A DNA stretch of 58,867 nt from Vicinamibacterales bacterium. GTDB lineage: Bacteria > Acidobacteriota > Vicinamibacteria > Vicinamibacterales > UBA8438. The DNA is taken from the NCBI GenBank assembly GCA_937766455.1, contig CALLXD010000036.1, forward strand, positions 1-58,867, written 5' to 3'. The position numbers and the translations under genes were made by a program. Below, in pieces: positions 32,516-42,798 of this stretch; within the stretch, counting starts at the first letter, position 1, and every line of letters begins with the position of its first letter. The notes beneath the pieces were generated by a model. That model saw only the letters and a list, made by a program, of their open reading frames with translations. It was not told where the DNA came from and made no database searches.

Positions 32516-33307
32516 CTAGTGCGCGCGGGTGCCGCTCTCCGGTGCGAGCGTATGCTCGCGGAAGAACGCGACGATTCGAGCCGAGGTCTCTCGCGGATAG
32601 TTGTGGCCGCCAGAGTGGATCCAGGCCATGACCGGCGCCGATGTGGTGGCACCGTGGACGGTGCAGCCGTTTCCGCACGGCGTGGTGGTGTCGCCCACCC
32701 CGTTCACCGCGACAGAGGTCTCGATCGAAGCCTGCTGGTCTGAGAAGCTGACCACTCGATCTTGCTCGCCGGCCACGTGAAAAAGAGGCCGGGGCTGCGT
32801 GGGTCGCGCCGACTCACGGAGACGGCCCGCTACCGGGGCGAAGGCGGCGAAGACGTCTGGGCGTTCCGCCCAGAGCAGGTAGGTGAACATCCCGCCATTC
32901 GAAAATCCGGTGGCATAGATCCGATCGTCGTCGATGTTGTACCTCTGGCGCAGTGACGCGAGCGCCACGTCGACCAGCTTCAGGTCGCGGTCGACGCCGT
33001 CGCCGGCTTCGACCTGCCACCCGAGCATGCTGCGGCGCCGCTCCAGTCCCTGGAAGTACACCACGACGGCGTCGGGCCACGCCCCGTGCAGATTCACCCC
33101 CTGAAAGTTCTGCATGTTGTCGCCGAACCCGTGGAACGCCAGGACCAGCGGCACGGGCCCGCCATCTTGGGTCGCGGTCGGCGCGTAGACGATCGCTTCA
33201 CGTGTGTCGCCGTCGACTTGCCAGGTGGTTTCCTGCGCCGACGCGCCGCAGGCACCCAGAATCGACACCAAGCCGATCAGACAAAGCTGTGTCAGATGCG
33301 TTCTCAC
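32516..33307 (-). CDS. Lipoprotein esterase of the LpqC/PHB-depolymerase-like family
   Basis: This 263-aa protein has a lipobox (SILGACGAS, Cys near residue 20). The alpha/beta-hydrolase features are VLAFHGFGDNMQNF (oxyanion region), YATGFSNGGMFTYLL with nucleophile Ser in GFSNGG, and the catalytic His in IHSGGHNYP. Members hydrolyse short polyester or feruloyl/acetyl esters. GGAGGAAC precedes the GTG start at 33307. It is likely co-transcribed with the PQQ enzyme gene upstream (54-bp gap). Confidence 0.88.
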   Translation of the reverse strand: MRTHLTQLCLIGLVSILGACGASAQETTWQVDGDTREAIVYAPTATQDGGPVPLVLAFHGFGDNMQNFQGVNLHGAWPDAVVVYFQGLERRRSMLGWQVEAGDGVDRDLKLVDVALASLRQRYNIDDDRIYATGFSNGGMFTYLLWAERPDVFAAFAPVAGRLRESARPTQPRPLFHVAGEQDRVVSFSDQQASIETSVAVNGVGDTTTPCGNGCTVHGATTSAPVMAWIHSGGHNYPRETSARIVAFFREHTLAPESGTRAH

Positions 33308-33361
33308 ATGTTCCTCCGCGCGCGATGGGTGGTCGGGGCCGCGACCGCCACGAGGTGCCGG

Positions 33362-35152
33362 CTACGGCAACGCCAGCGTGACCACCGTGTTGGTTGCCAC
33401 CACCGTCACATACTGTTTGCCGTTGACCTGGTAGGTCATCGGGCTGGCCCGGATCGGTCGGGGGGCGTCGTATCGGAACAACTCTGCACCCGTTTCCGCG
33501 TGGAGGGCATAGAACCCGCCGTCTTCCACCCCCTGAAACACCAGGTTCCCGGCGGTTGCCATGTTGCCGCTGGCGCCGATGGAGGTCTGCGCCGGGAGTA
33601 CCGCCTGCCACGGCTGCTCGCCCGTGACCGGGTCGTAGGCCGACACCGTGACCTCTGGGGGAAAGGCCTCGCTGATGCGGTCGATGGACGAGAAGCTCTC
33701 GGTGTGCCCCCTCGAGTCCGGCCCAGGCACCAGGGTGTCGCCGACCGGGTCGACCACCAACGAGATGGCGCCGTTTTTACCGGTGACATAGACGTAGCCG
33801 GTGTTCGGGCTGAATGAGGGTGACCCGAAGCTCGAGCCGCCATGCGGCACGATGACTTCCTTGCTGACCCAGTAGGGGCTGTAGAGCTGGCTCGAACGGG
33901 CCGCCAGTTCCGGGTCGTCGAGTTCGATGAAGGTCGCGCACAGCGGCGTCATCGGGACTCCCGCGGCGTTGTGTGGAATCGGCTGGGTCGGCCAGACTTG
34001 CTCGCCTGGCACATCGGTCTCGGTCGGTACCAGCGTTTCGACCATGGCGTGGAGCGGTTCGCCCGTCTCACGGTTCCACATGTAGAACAGACAGTTCTTG
34101 CCGGCGGCGGCGACCCCTTTGATGACCTGCCCGTCGTCGTCGGTCACATCGAACAACACCGGGCCGGTGACATGATCCCAGTCCCACAGGTCGTGGTGCA
34201 CGGCCTGGTAGTACCAGCGCAGGGCCCCCGTTTCGAGGTCGAGGGCGATGGTGCTGTTGCTAAAGAGATTGATGCCGACTCGGGCCGAGCCGTCGTAATC
34301 CGGCGACGGATTGCCGGCGTTGATGTAGACCATCCCGAGTTCTTCGTCGATCGCCGGCTGCGTCCAGATACCGCCACCGGCGCGAGCGCCGTCGCCCCAG
34401 GTGTCCCGCGCAATCTCCCAGCCTTCGTCCTGCGGACCTTGCGGGATGGTGTTGAACACCCACTTGATGGCCCCGGTGTCTGAGTCGGTGGCGATGACGA
34501 GCCCACCCGGTATGTGCCCTTCTGACAACGCCGCGGCGACATACATCGTGCCGGCATGATGCGCCGGCGGCGTGGTAATCCGGTACCCGATGCTCACCGG
34601 GTCCAGGTTCGGCGGGTAGTCGTCCGGGTACTTTGTTTGCAGCGCGTTGCTGACGACCGCCAGCACCCCGTCGTTCCCGAACGATTCGACCGGCTCTCCC
34701 GTTCTGCCGTTGAGCGCATACAAATCGGCGCCACGATAGGCATAGACGTTGCCGTCGACGAACGTGGGTCCACGCACCGGGCTGCCGCCCGGTGCGCCCG
34801 AGTCCAGCACTGCCGTCCACAACTCGTCACCCGACGCCGCGTCCAGCGCGAAGAGCGTCGACCGCGAGTGCAGATACATCACCCCACCGACCACCAGCGG
34901 CGTGGCCTGCGCGATGTTGTCGGCCGGCCCAGTTTCGTAGGTCCAACGCTGAGTCAACCGGTTGACGTTCTCCGTGTTGATCTCATCAAGTGAGGCGAAC
35001 CGGTTGTTATCGAGGTTGAGGTTCTGGCTGCTCCAGTCCGTTGACCCGGACTGGGCCAGCGCGGGTGTCGACAGCCCAGCGAACAGCGAACAGGCCGTGA
35101 CCGTGATGACGAGGGCTTCGAGCGGCCGACGGCCTGTTCGCTGCTGGCTCAT
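33362..35152 (-). CDS. PQQ-binding-like beta-propeller dehydrogenase (1)
   Basis: This 596-aa exported protein has a signal peptide (VITVTACSLFAGLSTPALAQ). Its tryptophan-docking motifs of an eight-bladed quinoprotein propeller include LDAASGDELWTAVL, LDLETGALRWYYQAVHHDLW and DPVTGEQPWQAVLPA. Tandem Cys-Cys, the usual PQQ-contact disulfide of methanol dehydrogenases, was not seen. It probably oxidises an alcohol or sugar in the periplasm. It overlaps the upstream gene by four bases (ATGA), so the two are translated together. Confidence 0.88.
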   Translation of the reverse strand: MSQQRTGRRPLEALVITVTACSLFAGLSTPALAQSGSTDWSSQNLNLDNNRFASLDEINTENVNRLTQRWTYETGPADNIAQATPLVVGGVMYLHSRSTLFALDAASGDELWTAVLDSGAPGGSPVRGPTFVDGNVYAYRGADLYALNGRTGEPVESFGNDGVLAVVSNALQTKYPDDYPPNLDPVSIGYRITTPPAHHAGTMYVAAALSEGHIPGGLVIATDSDTGAIKWVFNTIPQGPQDEGWEIARDTWGDGARAGGGIWTQPAIDEELGMVYINAGNPSPDYDGSARVGINLFSNSTIALDLETGALRWYYQAVHHDLWDWDHVTGPVLFDVTDDDGQVIKGVAAAGKNCLFYMWNRETGEPLHAMVETLVPTETDVPGEQVWPTQPIPHNAAGVPMTPLCATFIELDDPELAARSSQLYSPYWVSKEVIVPHGGSSFGSPSFSPNTGYVYVTGKNGAISLVVDPVGDTLVPGPDSRGHTESFSSIDRISEAFPPEVTVSAYDPVTGEQPWQAVLPAQTSIGASGNMATAGNLVFQGVEDGGFYALHAETGAELFRYDAPRPIRASPMTYQVNGKQYVTVVATNTVVTLALP

Positions 35153-36129
35153 TGTCCGGCGCTCTCCAGGGCCCGCTCACCGCTCAGCGAGTTGGGGACG
35201 GCCCAGTTGCCTTCGTGGCACGCGTACTCGAACTGCTGGTAGTTGTTGTCCCGCTTGTAGGGGAACGCGACGGTCCACGGATCCGCGTAGGTCTCAGGGT
35301 CGTCAACGGTGAGCGAGTAGTTCAACGTGTTCTCGTCCGCGAACGTGAACCGCTCCACCATCCGGCGACCTTCATGCTGCGGCGCCCGTGACCCTGGAGC
35401 GCGCAGGTTGCCGACCGCCTTGAAGTTGGCCGACTCGACAATCAAGGTGTTGCCTTCCCAGTGACCGCGCGCCGCACCCTCCCACTGGCTGACGTTGGCA
35501 TGCGGGTGGGGGCCGGCGTCTATGGGGATGATCCGCGCGTTGTGGATCATCTCGCTGTGGATCACGATGTGACCCTCAGACTGCACGAACAGTTTGCCGT
35601 TGTTGTAGGCGGTCGGCATCATCATCCCGAAGACGCCCCGGGAGAGGCAGCGGTCGCCCGCTTCCATGTTCGCCGCCTCGTCGTGCAGATGGTCCTGGTA
35701 GTAGCGCACGCTGTCGCGGGCGAGTTCCGTCATGTTCGGCACCTGGCCGTCCGGTGGGTCTACCACCAGCGCCGGTGCCTGTCCGGCGACTGGCTCTTCC
35801 CAGAACCAGTCGAACCAGTAGTTCGCGTAGGCTCCGACCCCCCGGCTTGCCTCGTGGCCTTCCCAGGTCTGGGCCTTGGCGCGGTCAGACCGCGCCGTGA
35901 ACAGTTCGAGCCGCTCTGCCTCCGTAAGGGTCTTCCCCGCCAGTTCTTCCGGCAATTCCAGTGGCACATGGGAGGAGCCGACGTTGTTCCACATGCCGTT
36001 GATGTCCGGCTGACCGTCGGCCAGACGCGGAGGATCCCAGGTCTGGGCAGATCCGAACGTTGGGGAACCGACCAGCAGCGCTAGCGCCACAAGCGGAATG
36101 TAGGGTCGAAAGGTCATCTGCGTCCTCAC
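35149..36129 (-). CDS. Secreted protein of unknown function, PQQ-cluster type (paralogue 2)
   Basis: This 326-aa protein has a signal peptide (YIPLVALALLVGSPTFGSAQ). Motifs match the protein at 28439-29437 in order: PRLADGQPDINGMWNN, GEG-like MMMPTAYNNGKLFVQSEGHI, GAARGHWEGNTLIVESANF, VDDPETYADPWTVAFPY and YACHEGNW. Its stop overlaps the PQQ enzyme start. The coupling suggests it serves the quinoprotein, perhaps as a substrate-binding or accessory subunit, but this is inference. Confidence 0.78.
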   Translation of the reverse strand: MRTQMTFRPYIPLVALALLVGSPTFGSAQTWDPPRLADGQPDINGMWNNVGSSHVPLELPEELAGKTLTEAERLELFTARSDRAKAQTWEGHEASRGVGAYANYWFDWFWEEPVAGQAPALVVDPPDGQVPNMTELARDSVRYYQDHLHDEAANMEAGDRCLSRGVFGMMMPTAYNNGKLFVQSEGHIVIHSEMIHNARIIPIDAGPHPHANVSQWEGAARGHWEGNTLIVESANFKAVGNLRAPGSRAPQHEGRRMVERFTFADENTLNYSLTVDDPETYADPWTVAFPYKRDNNYQQFEYACHEGNWAVPNSLSGERALESAGQ

Positions 36130-36184
36130 TTTCGCCAGCGGGCGTCATCCCGCATGGCATCGCGCGTTGCGCGTTCGCGTCTGT

Positions 36185-37489
36185 CTACGCACCCGGCACG
36201 ACGTTGCCGGCGATGTATACGGTTTCGAGCGTCTGCGTGTTGGCGATGTCGTCCAGCGGATTGGCGCCAAGCACCAGGAAGTCGGCCCATTTACCGGCCT
36301 GGAGCGAACCGAGGTCGGCGTCGACCTCCATGCAGCGGGCGGCGCTGGAGGTCGACGCCACGATGGCCTGCATCGGCGTCAGGCCCGCGTCGACCATCAG
36401 TGCCAACTCGCCGTGTTCGAAGTAGCCCTGGAACCGTGCGGCGGGGCCTGTGTCGGTGCCCATCGCGATCGGAATACCGGCATCAGACAAGGTCTTCAGA
36501 TTCGCCTTGGCCACTTCGAGCTGTGCCTTGTAGGTCTGAGCGCTCGGGCTGCTCGACCGATCGCGCCATTCAGGCGAATCAAGCGTGGCGATCACCGACG
36601 GGTCTACCTCTTTCGAGAAGAACGCGTCGTCGAACCATTCGGGGCGTGACTCGTATGCGAACGTCGACACCTCGCGCATAAGTGTTGGGCAGTAGCACAC
36701 GCCCGTGTCGCGCAGCAGGGTGACCAACTCGTCGTCGACCTCGACGTCGCGCACGCTATGCGCAAGCAGGTCGGCGCCGGCTTCGAGCAATCCCTTCGCG
36801 TCTTCCAGGTAATACATGTGCGCCGTGAGTTTGAGCCCGTGCTCGTGCGCCGCCTCGATGACCGCCTGGTAGGTCTCCTGGGTCATCTTGGTGCTCGACC
36901 CCAAGTTGTCGTCGATGCGGATTTTCACTACATCGGCTCCGCTCGCGGCGACCTCGGCGACTTGTTCCCGCGCCTCCTCGGGCGACGGTCCGGTCACGAT
37001 GTTTCCGGCGACATAAATGCGGGCATGCTCCAGGTCTGCTGAGTCCTGGCGGTCTCGCACCATCATGCTTTCTGGGCCGTCGCCGCCCAGACTGAACACC
37101 GTCGTGACGCCGTACCGCGCGTAGAGTCCGAGCTGACGCTCGACTTGCGCTTCCGTGTAGTCGACCTGTTCGAGCCCCTGGATGTTGTTGACGTGCCCGT
37201 GGGCATTGACCATGCCCGGCATGAGGGTTCGCCCGCTGACGTCGATCTGTTCAGCGTCGGCGGGCACGGTCACGCTGTCGCTGGTTCCCACGGCCTCGAT
37301 TCGGCCATCACGCACCACGAGCACCCCGTCCTCGATGGCCGCCGCGCCGGTGCCATCGATGATGCGCCCGCCCACAAAGGCTTGGAGTCCCGGGGTCATC
37401 TCCACCGGTTCAGGGACCGGTTCGCCGCCACCACACCCGACAGCCATAGCGGTCAGCCCGAACAGAACGGCGAATTGTCTCACCTGCAT
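36185..37489 (-). CDS. Amidohydrolase-family lipoprotein
   Basis: This 434-aa protein has a lipobox (LTAMAVGCGGG). The amidohydrolase_1 features are IDVSGRTLMPGMVNAHGHVN (His-x-His metal site), KLTAHMYYLEDAKG, LAHSVRDVEVD and AMGTDTGPAARFQ with the catalytic Asp. This resembles imidazolonepropionase/prolidase-like enzymes that cleave cyclic amides or dipeptides. It is followed by the PQQ/unknown pair in the same direction. Confidence 0.9.
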   Translation of the reverse strand: MQVRQFAVLFGLTAMAVGCGGGEPVPEPVEMTPGLQAFVGGRIIDGTGAAAIEDGVLVVRDGRIEAVGTSDSVTVPADAEQIDVSGRTLMPGMVNAHGHVNNIQGLEQVDYTEAQVERQLGLYARYGVTTVFSLGGDGPESMMVRDRQDSADLEHARIYVAGNIVTGPSPEEAREQVAEVAASGADVVKIRIDDNLGSSTKMTQETYQAVIEAAHEHGLKLTAHMYYLEDAKGLLEAGADLLAHSVRDVEVDDELVTLLRDTGVCYCPTLMREVSTFAYESRPEWFDDAFFSKEVDPSVIATLDSPEWRDRSSSPSAQTYKAQLEVAKANLKTLSDAGIPIAMGTDTGPAARFQGYFEHGELALMVDAGLTPMQAIVASTSSAARCMEVDADLGSLQAGKWADFLVLGANPLDDIANTQTLETVYIAGNVVPGA

Positions 37490-37605
37490 TGGTCGTGTCT
37501 CCCTCGATCGCGACGTCGACCTCGGTGCGCAATGCTCCGCGCGGTCCCGACGGTCAGCCCAAAATCAGAAACGCTAAGCGTAACATCAGCGAGCCCGTCC
37601 GGGCC

Positions 37606-40320
37606 TTACTCTTGGCTCGCGCCCAACCGGTCGAGGACATCGCCGAGTTGTTCGATCTCGTCGCCATACTCCGCCCAGTTGCCTTGGCGCTGGGCGTTCA
37701 AGGCGCGACGATAGTGCGTGGTGGCTTCCGTGACGAGGGGATTGGTGGACGTCACGGGGGGCACCGCTGCGGCGACCCCAACCTCCGTCGGCAACTCGGC
37801 GGCGGCCAGTATCGCGCCGGCGGGTAGTGAGCCGGGCGACGCCTCTGACCCGAAGAGCCGATTCAGCGCCAGGTCGAGCGTCGCTTCCATGACGATCTGG
37901 TTCTGATACGCCACGATGACGAATTTCAGCTCAGGGATACGTCCGCCGTCGGCACGCAGATACAGCGGCCTTACATACAGGAGCGCTTCCTCGATGGGGA
38001 TCACGAGCAGCGTGCCCTGGATGACCTCGGAGCCCTGCTGATTCCACAGCGTAATTTGCGGCGAGATTTCCTGGTCCTGGTTGATGCGGGCCACAATCTG
38101 GCTGGGCCCGAAGATGACCTTCTGCTTGGGGAATTGGAACACCAGCAATTTGCCGTACTGGTCCCCGTCGCTGCGGGCGACCATCCACGCCGCCAGGTTG
38201 TTCTTCCCGCGAGGGGTGAACGGCAGCATCTGGATGAACTCGGCGCTCGATTCGCCTGGCAGCCGCATGATGGTGTAGTACGGCTGCATCTGTTCGTTGT
38301 CGATGACCGGGACTTCCCACTGGTCTTCCCGGTTGTAGAACACCTCGGGATTGGTCATGTGGTACGTCGAGTAGATCGAGGTCTGCAGGGAGAACAGTCC
38401 TTCGGGATACCGGATGTGGGCCCGCAGGTCGTCCGACATCTCATCGAGCGGACGGAGGAATTCAGGGAAGATGGCTTGTAGTGTCCTGGCCATCGGCTCC
38501 GTCGCGTCCGCCAGATAAAACGTGGTGGTGCCGTCGTAGGCGTCAATGACGATTTTCACGGAATTCCGAATGTAGTTGACGCCGTTCGCCGCCGGTGTGG
38601 CATAGGGATAGCGATCGCTGAGTGTGTAGGCGTCGACCATCCAGACCAGCCGCCCCTCGGAGATCACGAGATACGGGTCGTTGTCATACTGCAGAAAGGG
38701 CGCGATGGTGGTCACGCGGTCGAGGATGTTCCGGTGATACAGGATGCGGCTGTCGCTCCCGAGCTGGCTCGCGACCAGGATTTCATACGCCCGGAAGCGG
38801 ATCGCGTACAGCAGCTGCCGCACCAACGAGGACATGGCGACCCCGCCGTCCCCGTCGTATCGGGTCGACACATTGTCGTCTCCCTCGGGATAGTGAAATT
38901 CGTCGGTGTCGGTATTGACGATGACGTAGTCGTTTGTCAGCTCACCGAAGTAGACACTGGGCTGGTCGACCGGCAGGTCCACCGACGACGTGGGCGGCAG
39001 GTCCTGAATGAACAGCACCGGCAACCCTTCCTCGGTGACCTGATTGACCGGACCTAGCGCGACACCGAACCCGTGGGTGTATTGCAGCCGCTCGTTGACC
39101 CACGACCGGTTGGGCAGGCTGTCTGAGTTCAGCTCGCGACTCGACAGCATGATTTGCCGGTACTCGCCATCGATGAAATAGCGGTCATTGTCGACCGAGA
39201 CAAAGTCGTAGTAGGTCCGAATCTCCTGCAGCTGTCCGAAGGTGTCGAGCAGCGGTCCGTGGTCCCACAGCCGGACGTTATTGATGGTCTCCGTGTTGTT
39301 CGCGATGTCGGCCGCCGTGAGCGTGGCGTCCCCCGACAACTCTCGGGCGTCCACTATTTCGAGGCCGAACGCCTGGCGGGTCGCCTCGATGTTCCGCACG
39401 ATGTAGGGCGCTTCCCGTTGCTGTTCGTCCGGGGTGACGATCAGCCGCTGCATGGCCACAGAGCCCAGGTTGCCGCCCACCGTGACCACCGCGTAGAGGC
39501 CGATGGCGGCAAAGAGTGGCGTGTTGCGAGAGGTCATCGCGGTGACCAGACTCAGCCCGGCGCCGAGGAGCGCGACGAATAGCAAGACCCGCAGCACCGG
39601 TATGCGCAAAGCAACGTCGACGTACGACGCACCGTCGATGATGCCGGCCGGGGTGGTCAAGACGCGTGGCACATCGAGATAGGCACCACAGGCCAGCAAC
39701 ACGAACAACGCCGCGATGATGCACCCGAGATGGCGCCGTGCGTTGTCGCCGACCACCAGCCCCTTCGCGGGGTCCAGTGCGAGTGTGCCCGAGATGACGT
39801 AAGCCGCGGTTGATCCGAGCAGGGACAACACGACGACGGCCAGCGTCAGGTAGCGCGCCAGATCGAGAAACGGCAACGTGAACACATAGAAGCCCACATC
39901 CCGTCCGAACAGCGGATCGGTCTGGCCAAACGGCGTTGCATGTTGAAACTGCAACCAGGTCAGCCACTCATTCGACGCGAAGAGCCCCAGGAAGAGCCCC
40001 GCGAGGGCCGCCACTCCGGTGCCCAGCATCTGCAGTTGCGGTCGGTCAAGGCTGATCGGCTGGATGTCGCCGCCTCCGGGGAAGAGTAGATAGGGTTGCG
40101 TGATGCGGCCCAGCGCCAACCGCAGGTTGGCGGCCAGCACGCCGAACGCCACCAGGAACACCAGCCCGCCCACGGCCGCCTTCGTGGTCAAGCTTCGAAT
40201 GAAGATGTCTGTGTAGTCGACCTCGACGAACCAGAACCACTCGGTCAGCAGTTCCACGGTGGAGGGCACCACCATGAAGAGGACGAGAAAAATGAGTAGA
40301 AAAATAAACCTGGCGGGCAT
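37606..40320 (-). CDS. UPF0182 family membrane protein
   Basis: This 904-aa protein has about seven membrane helices in the first 300 residues (LIFLVLFMVVPSTVELLTEW, then several more), and a large extracytoplasmic domain with LPNRSWVNERLQYTHGFGVA, VYFGELTNDYVIVNTDTDEF and LIVIPIEE-like strands. This matches UPF0182/COG1615, which has no known function. Length is normal for the family. Confidence 0.93.
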   Translation of the reverse strand: MPARFIFLLIFLVLFMVVPSTVELLTEWFWFVEVDYTDIFIRSLTTKAAVGGLVFLVAFGVLAANLRLALGRITQPYLLFPGGGDIQPISLDRPQLQMLGTGVAALAGLFLGLFASNEWLTWLQFQHATPFGQTDPLFGRDVGFYVFTLPFLDLARYLTLAVVVLSLLGSTAAYVISGTLALDPAKGLVVGDNARRHLGCIIAALFVLLACGAYLDVPRVLTTPAGIIDGASYVDVALRIPVLRVLLFVALLGAGLSLVTAMTSRNTPLFAAIGLYAVVTVGGNLGSVAMQRLIVTPDEQQREAPYIVRNIEATRQAFGLEIVDARELSGDATLTAADIANNTETINNVRLWDHGPLLDTFGQLQEIRTYYDFVSVDNDRYFIDGEYRQIMLSSRELNSDSLPNRSWVNERLQYTHGFGVALGPVNQVTEEGLPVLFIQDLPPTSSVDLPVDQPSVYFGELTNDYVIVNTDTDEFHYPEGDDNVSTRYDGDGGVAMSSLVRQLLYAIRFRAYEILVASQLGSDSRILYHRNILDRVTTIAPFLQYDNDPYLVISEGRLVWMVDAYTLSDRYPYATPAANGVNYIRNSVKIVIDAYDGTTTFYLADATEPMARTLQAIFPEFLRPLDEMSDDLRAHIRYPEGLFSLQTSIYSTYHMTNPEVFYNREDQWEVPVIDNEQMQPYYTIMRLPGESSAEFIQMLPFTPRGKNNLAAWMVARSDGDQYGKLLVFQFPKQKVIFGPSQIVARINQDQEISPQITLWNQQGSEVIQGTLLVIPIEEALLYVRPLYLRADGGRIPELKFVIVAYQNQIVMEATLDLALNRLFGSEASPGSLPAGAILAAAELPTEVGVAAAVPPVTSTNPLVTEATTHYRRALNAQRQGNWAEYGDEIEQLGDVLDRLGASQE

Positions 40321-40536
40321 GTGTGACCTCGGACCGTCCGGCGGAAGACGCGTTACCGGTTGGTAGCAGCGTACGTGAGCGGCCGACGCGACGCAACTGG
40401 CGCCCGCGCCGACCGACCCGGGCTCGACCGTGTTTCGCGGATGATGGACAATCTGGCGGATGTAGGTTCACGTGAGCCCGACACGGACAGTCACCGTCGT
40501 AGCACGGCCCTGCCGGGCCGCTGGAGGAACACCGAC

Positions 40537-41001
40537 ATGAGCATGCAGGTTGGAGAGACCGCCCCCGATTTTGAGTTGCCGAGTCATCGCGGCGACAACG
40601 TCAGATTGTCGAGTTTTGTGGGTCAGAAGAACGTTGTCATTGCGTTTCACCCGTTGGCATTCACTCCCGTGTGCGCCACGCAGATGCAGAACTACGAAAA
40701 GGACAAGTCGTGGTTTGACGAGCACGAGACACAGCTGCTGGGTCTCAGCGTCGACGCCGTGCCGGCCAAGATCGAGTGGGCCAAGGTGCTCGGTGGTATC
40801 AATTTCGACCTGTTGAGCGACTTTCATCCCCATGGCGGGGTCGCTGACGCCTATGGCGTCCTCCGGGACGGCGGCATCTCGGAACGCGCCATTTTCGTTG
40901 TCGACAAGGCCGGGACGGTCGTCTTCGCCAAGGTGTACGACATCCCGACCTTGCCCGACAACGCCGAGGTCAGGCAGGCGATCGAGGCACTCGACTCCTG
41001 A
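40537..41001 (+). CDS. Peroxiredoxin, AhpE-like
   Basis: This 154-aa thioredoxin-fold protein has peroxidatic Cys in HPLAFTPVCATQMQ (the PxxxTxxC motif, Cys near residue 45) and the catalytic Arg in DGGISERAIFVVD. No clear resolving Cys was seen, so it is probably a 1-Cys enzyme reduced by an external thiol. GGAGGAAC lies before the ATG at 40537, which is preferred over the longer frame from 40360. Confidence 0.93.
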   Translation: MSMQVGETAPDFELPSHRGDNVRLSSFVGQKNVVIAFHPLAFTPVCATQMQNYEKDKSWFDEHETQLLGLSVDAVPAKIEWAKVLGGINFDLLSDFHPHGGVADAYGVLRDGGISERAIFVVDKAGTVVFAKVYDIPTLPDNAEVRQAIEALDS

Positions 41002-41028
41002 CGGGCGCCCGAAGGGCGGTGCGGCTGG

Positions 41029-42741
41029 CTACGCCAGTGTTGGCAGAAAGCGTGGGACCAGGCGGGCCTGCACGGTCTGTTCAAACGCGTACGCGATGCG
41101 TATCAGGGTGGGCTCGCTCCAGGCGCGTCCAAAAATTGAGAGCCCGACTGGCAGGCCGTGGACGTGGCCCGCGGGAACACTGATGCTGGGGTAGCCGGAC
41201 GCGGCCGGGTACTGGGAGCTGCTGCCGCCGAAGTGGTCCCCGTTGACCAGATCCGTGACCCAGGCGGGCCCTCCGGTCGGGCCGACGATGGCGTCGAGAC
41301 GGTGCTCGTCCATCGTGCGGTCGATGCCCTCGGCACGCGACAGCCGGCCAGACGCGGCCAGCGCCGCCAGATACCTCTGGTCCGTGAGTGGTCCCTTGGA
41401 CTCGGCCTCGAGTAGTCGCTCCTGACCGAAGTACGGCATCTCTGTCTCGGCATTCCGCTCGTTGAAGGCAATGAGGTCCGCCAGCGAGCGGACCTCCGCG
41501 CTCGGGCCACGGGCAGCCAGGTAGGCGTTCAGGCCGGCCTTGAACTCATACAAGAGGACCTGGGTCTCGGCTGCCCCGAGGTCGGTAAATCCATCCGGCG
41601 AGGGCCGACCGATCGGTCGCAGGTCCACCGGATCGATGATCACGGCGCCGGCCGACCGCATCGCCGTGATGGCGGATTCGACGACCTGATCAACCGCGTC
41701 GTGGAATCCGAGAAAACGACGGGCGACGCCGATACGCATGTCGCGCAGTCCGTCGACTTCGAGAAACGGCGTGTAGTCGGTCAGCCCGAGGCGGTCGCTG
41801 TCGGCCGTGGCGGGGTCATTCGGATCGGTGCCGGCCAACACGCCAAGCACAATCGCGGCATCTCGTACGGTGCGCGCCATCGGGCCGGCGGTGTCCTGCG
41901 TGTGCGAGATCGGGATCACGCCGATACGGCTGACGAGACCGACGGTCGGTTTGATGCCGACAATGCCGTTCGCCGAGGACGGGCACACGATGGAGCCGTC
42001 CGTTTCGGTGCCGATGGCCACCGTCGCCAGATTGGCCGACACCGCGACCGCGGAGCCGGAACTGGACCCGCACGGGTTCCGGTCGAGCACATAGGGGTTG
42101 CGACACTGGCCGCCCCGGCCACTCCAGCCGCTCGACGACCGGGTCGAGCGGAAGTTCGCCCACTCACTCAGATTGGCCTTCGCCAGGAGCACCGCGCCGG
42201 CACGACGTAGCCGCGCGGCCACGCCAGAGTCCACCGGCGGCACCCAACCCGTGAGGGCGTGGGAGCCGGCCGTCGTGGTCATCCGGTCGCCGGTACCGAT
42301 GTTGTCCTTGAGAATGATCGGCACACCGTGCAGCGGCCCTCGTGGCCCTGTGGCCTGCCGCTGGCGGTCTAGCTCGGCGGCAAGCACGAGCACATCAGGA
42401 TTGGTTTCGATCACCGCCCGGAGCGCTGGTCCCTCGAGGTTGAGCTGCTCGATGCGCGCGAGGTAGCTCTCGGTGATCGAGCGAGCGGTCCGTTCGCCGC
42501 TCTCCATCGCCTCCTGTAGGGCGCCGATAGTGGTGTCCTCGAGATCGAACGCGTCTGTCCCCAGGGCGGCCATCGGGGCCGAGCCGGCCGGCTCGGCTTC
42601 GGTTTCCGTCGCTGGCGATGGGGCGCACGCGATCGGTCCGGCCGCCGCCAAGGCACCCCCGACCGCCGAAGAACGGAGAAATGTGCGGCGGGACACCCCT
42701 GGGCGGGCCACGTCCTGCGGCCTTCGAATATCGGAACTCAC
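41029..42741 (-). CDS. Tat-exported amidase (amidase signature family)
   Basis: This 570-aa protein has a twin-arginine signal (SRRTFLRSSAVGGALAAAG) possibly ending at a lipobox-like Cys. The amidase signature is complete: catalytic Lys in GVPIILKDNIGTGDRMTT, the cis-Ser region, and CGSSSGSAVAVSANLATVAI with nucleophile Ser in the GSSSGSA context. It hydrolyses a carboxamide; the substrate is unknown. Confidence 0.93.
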   Translation of the reverse strand: MSSDIRRPQDVARPGVSRRTFLRSSAVGGALAAAGPIACAPSPATETEAEPAGSAPMAALGTDAFDLEDTTIGALQEAMESGERTARSITESYLARIEQLNLEGPALRAVIETNPDVLVLAAELDRQRQATGPRGPLHGVPIILKDNIGTGDRMTTTAGSHALTGWVPPVDSGVAARLRRAGAVLLAKANLSEWANFRSTRSSSGWSGRGGQCRNPYVLDRNPCGSSSGSAVAVSANLATVAIGTETDGSIVCPSSANGIVGIKPTVGLVSRIGVIPISHTQDTAGPMARTVRDAAIVLGVLAGTDPNDPATADSDRLGLTDYTPFLEVDGLRDMRIGVARRFLGFHDAVDQVVESAITAMRSAGAVIIDPVDLRPIGRPSPDGFTDLGAAETQVLLYEFKAGLNAYLAARGPSAEVRSLADLIAFNERNAETEMPYFGQERLLEAESKGPLTDQRYLAALAASGRLSRAEGIDRTMDEHRLDAIVGPTGGPAWVTDLVNGDHFGGSSSQYPAASGYPSISVPAGHVHGLPVGLSIFGRAWSEPTLIRIAYAFEQTVQARLVPRFLPTLA

Positions 42742-42798
42742 AGCTCTGCCTCTGTTCGTGACGCCCCAGCCTTTCGGACGGACGCCTCGTCCGGCAAT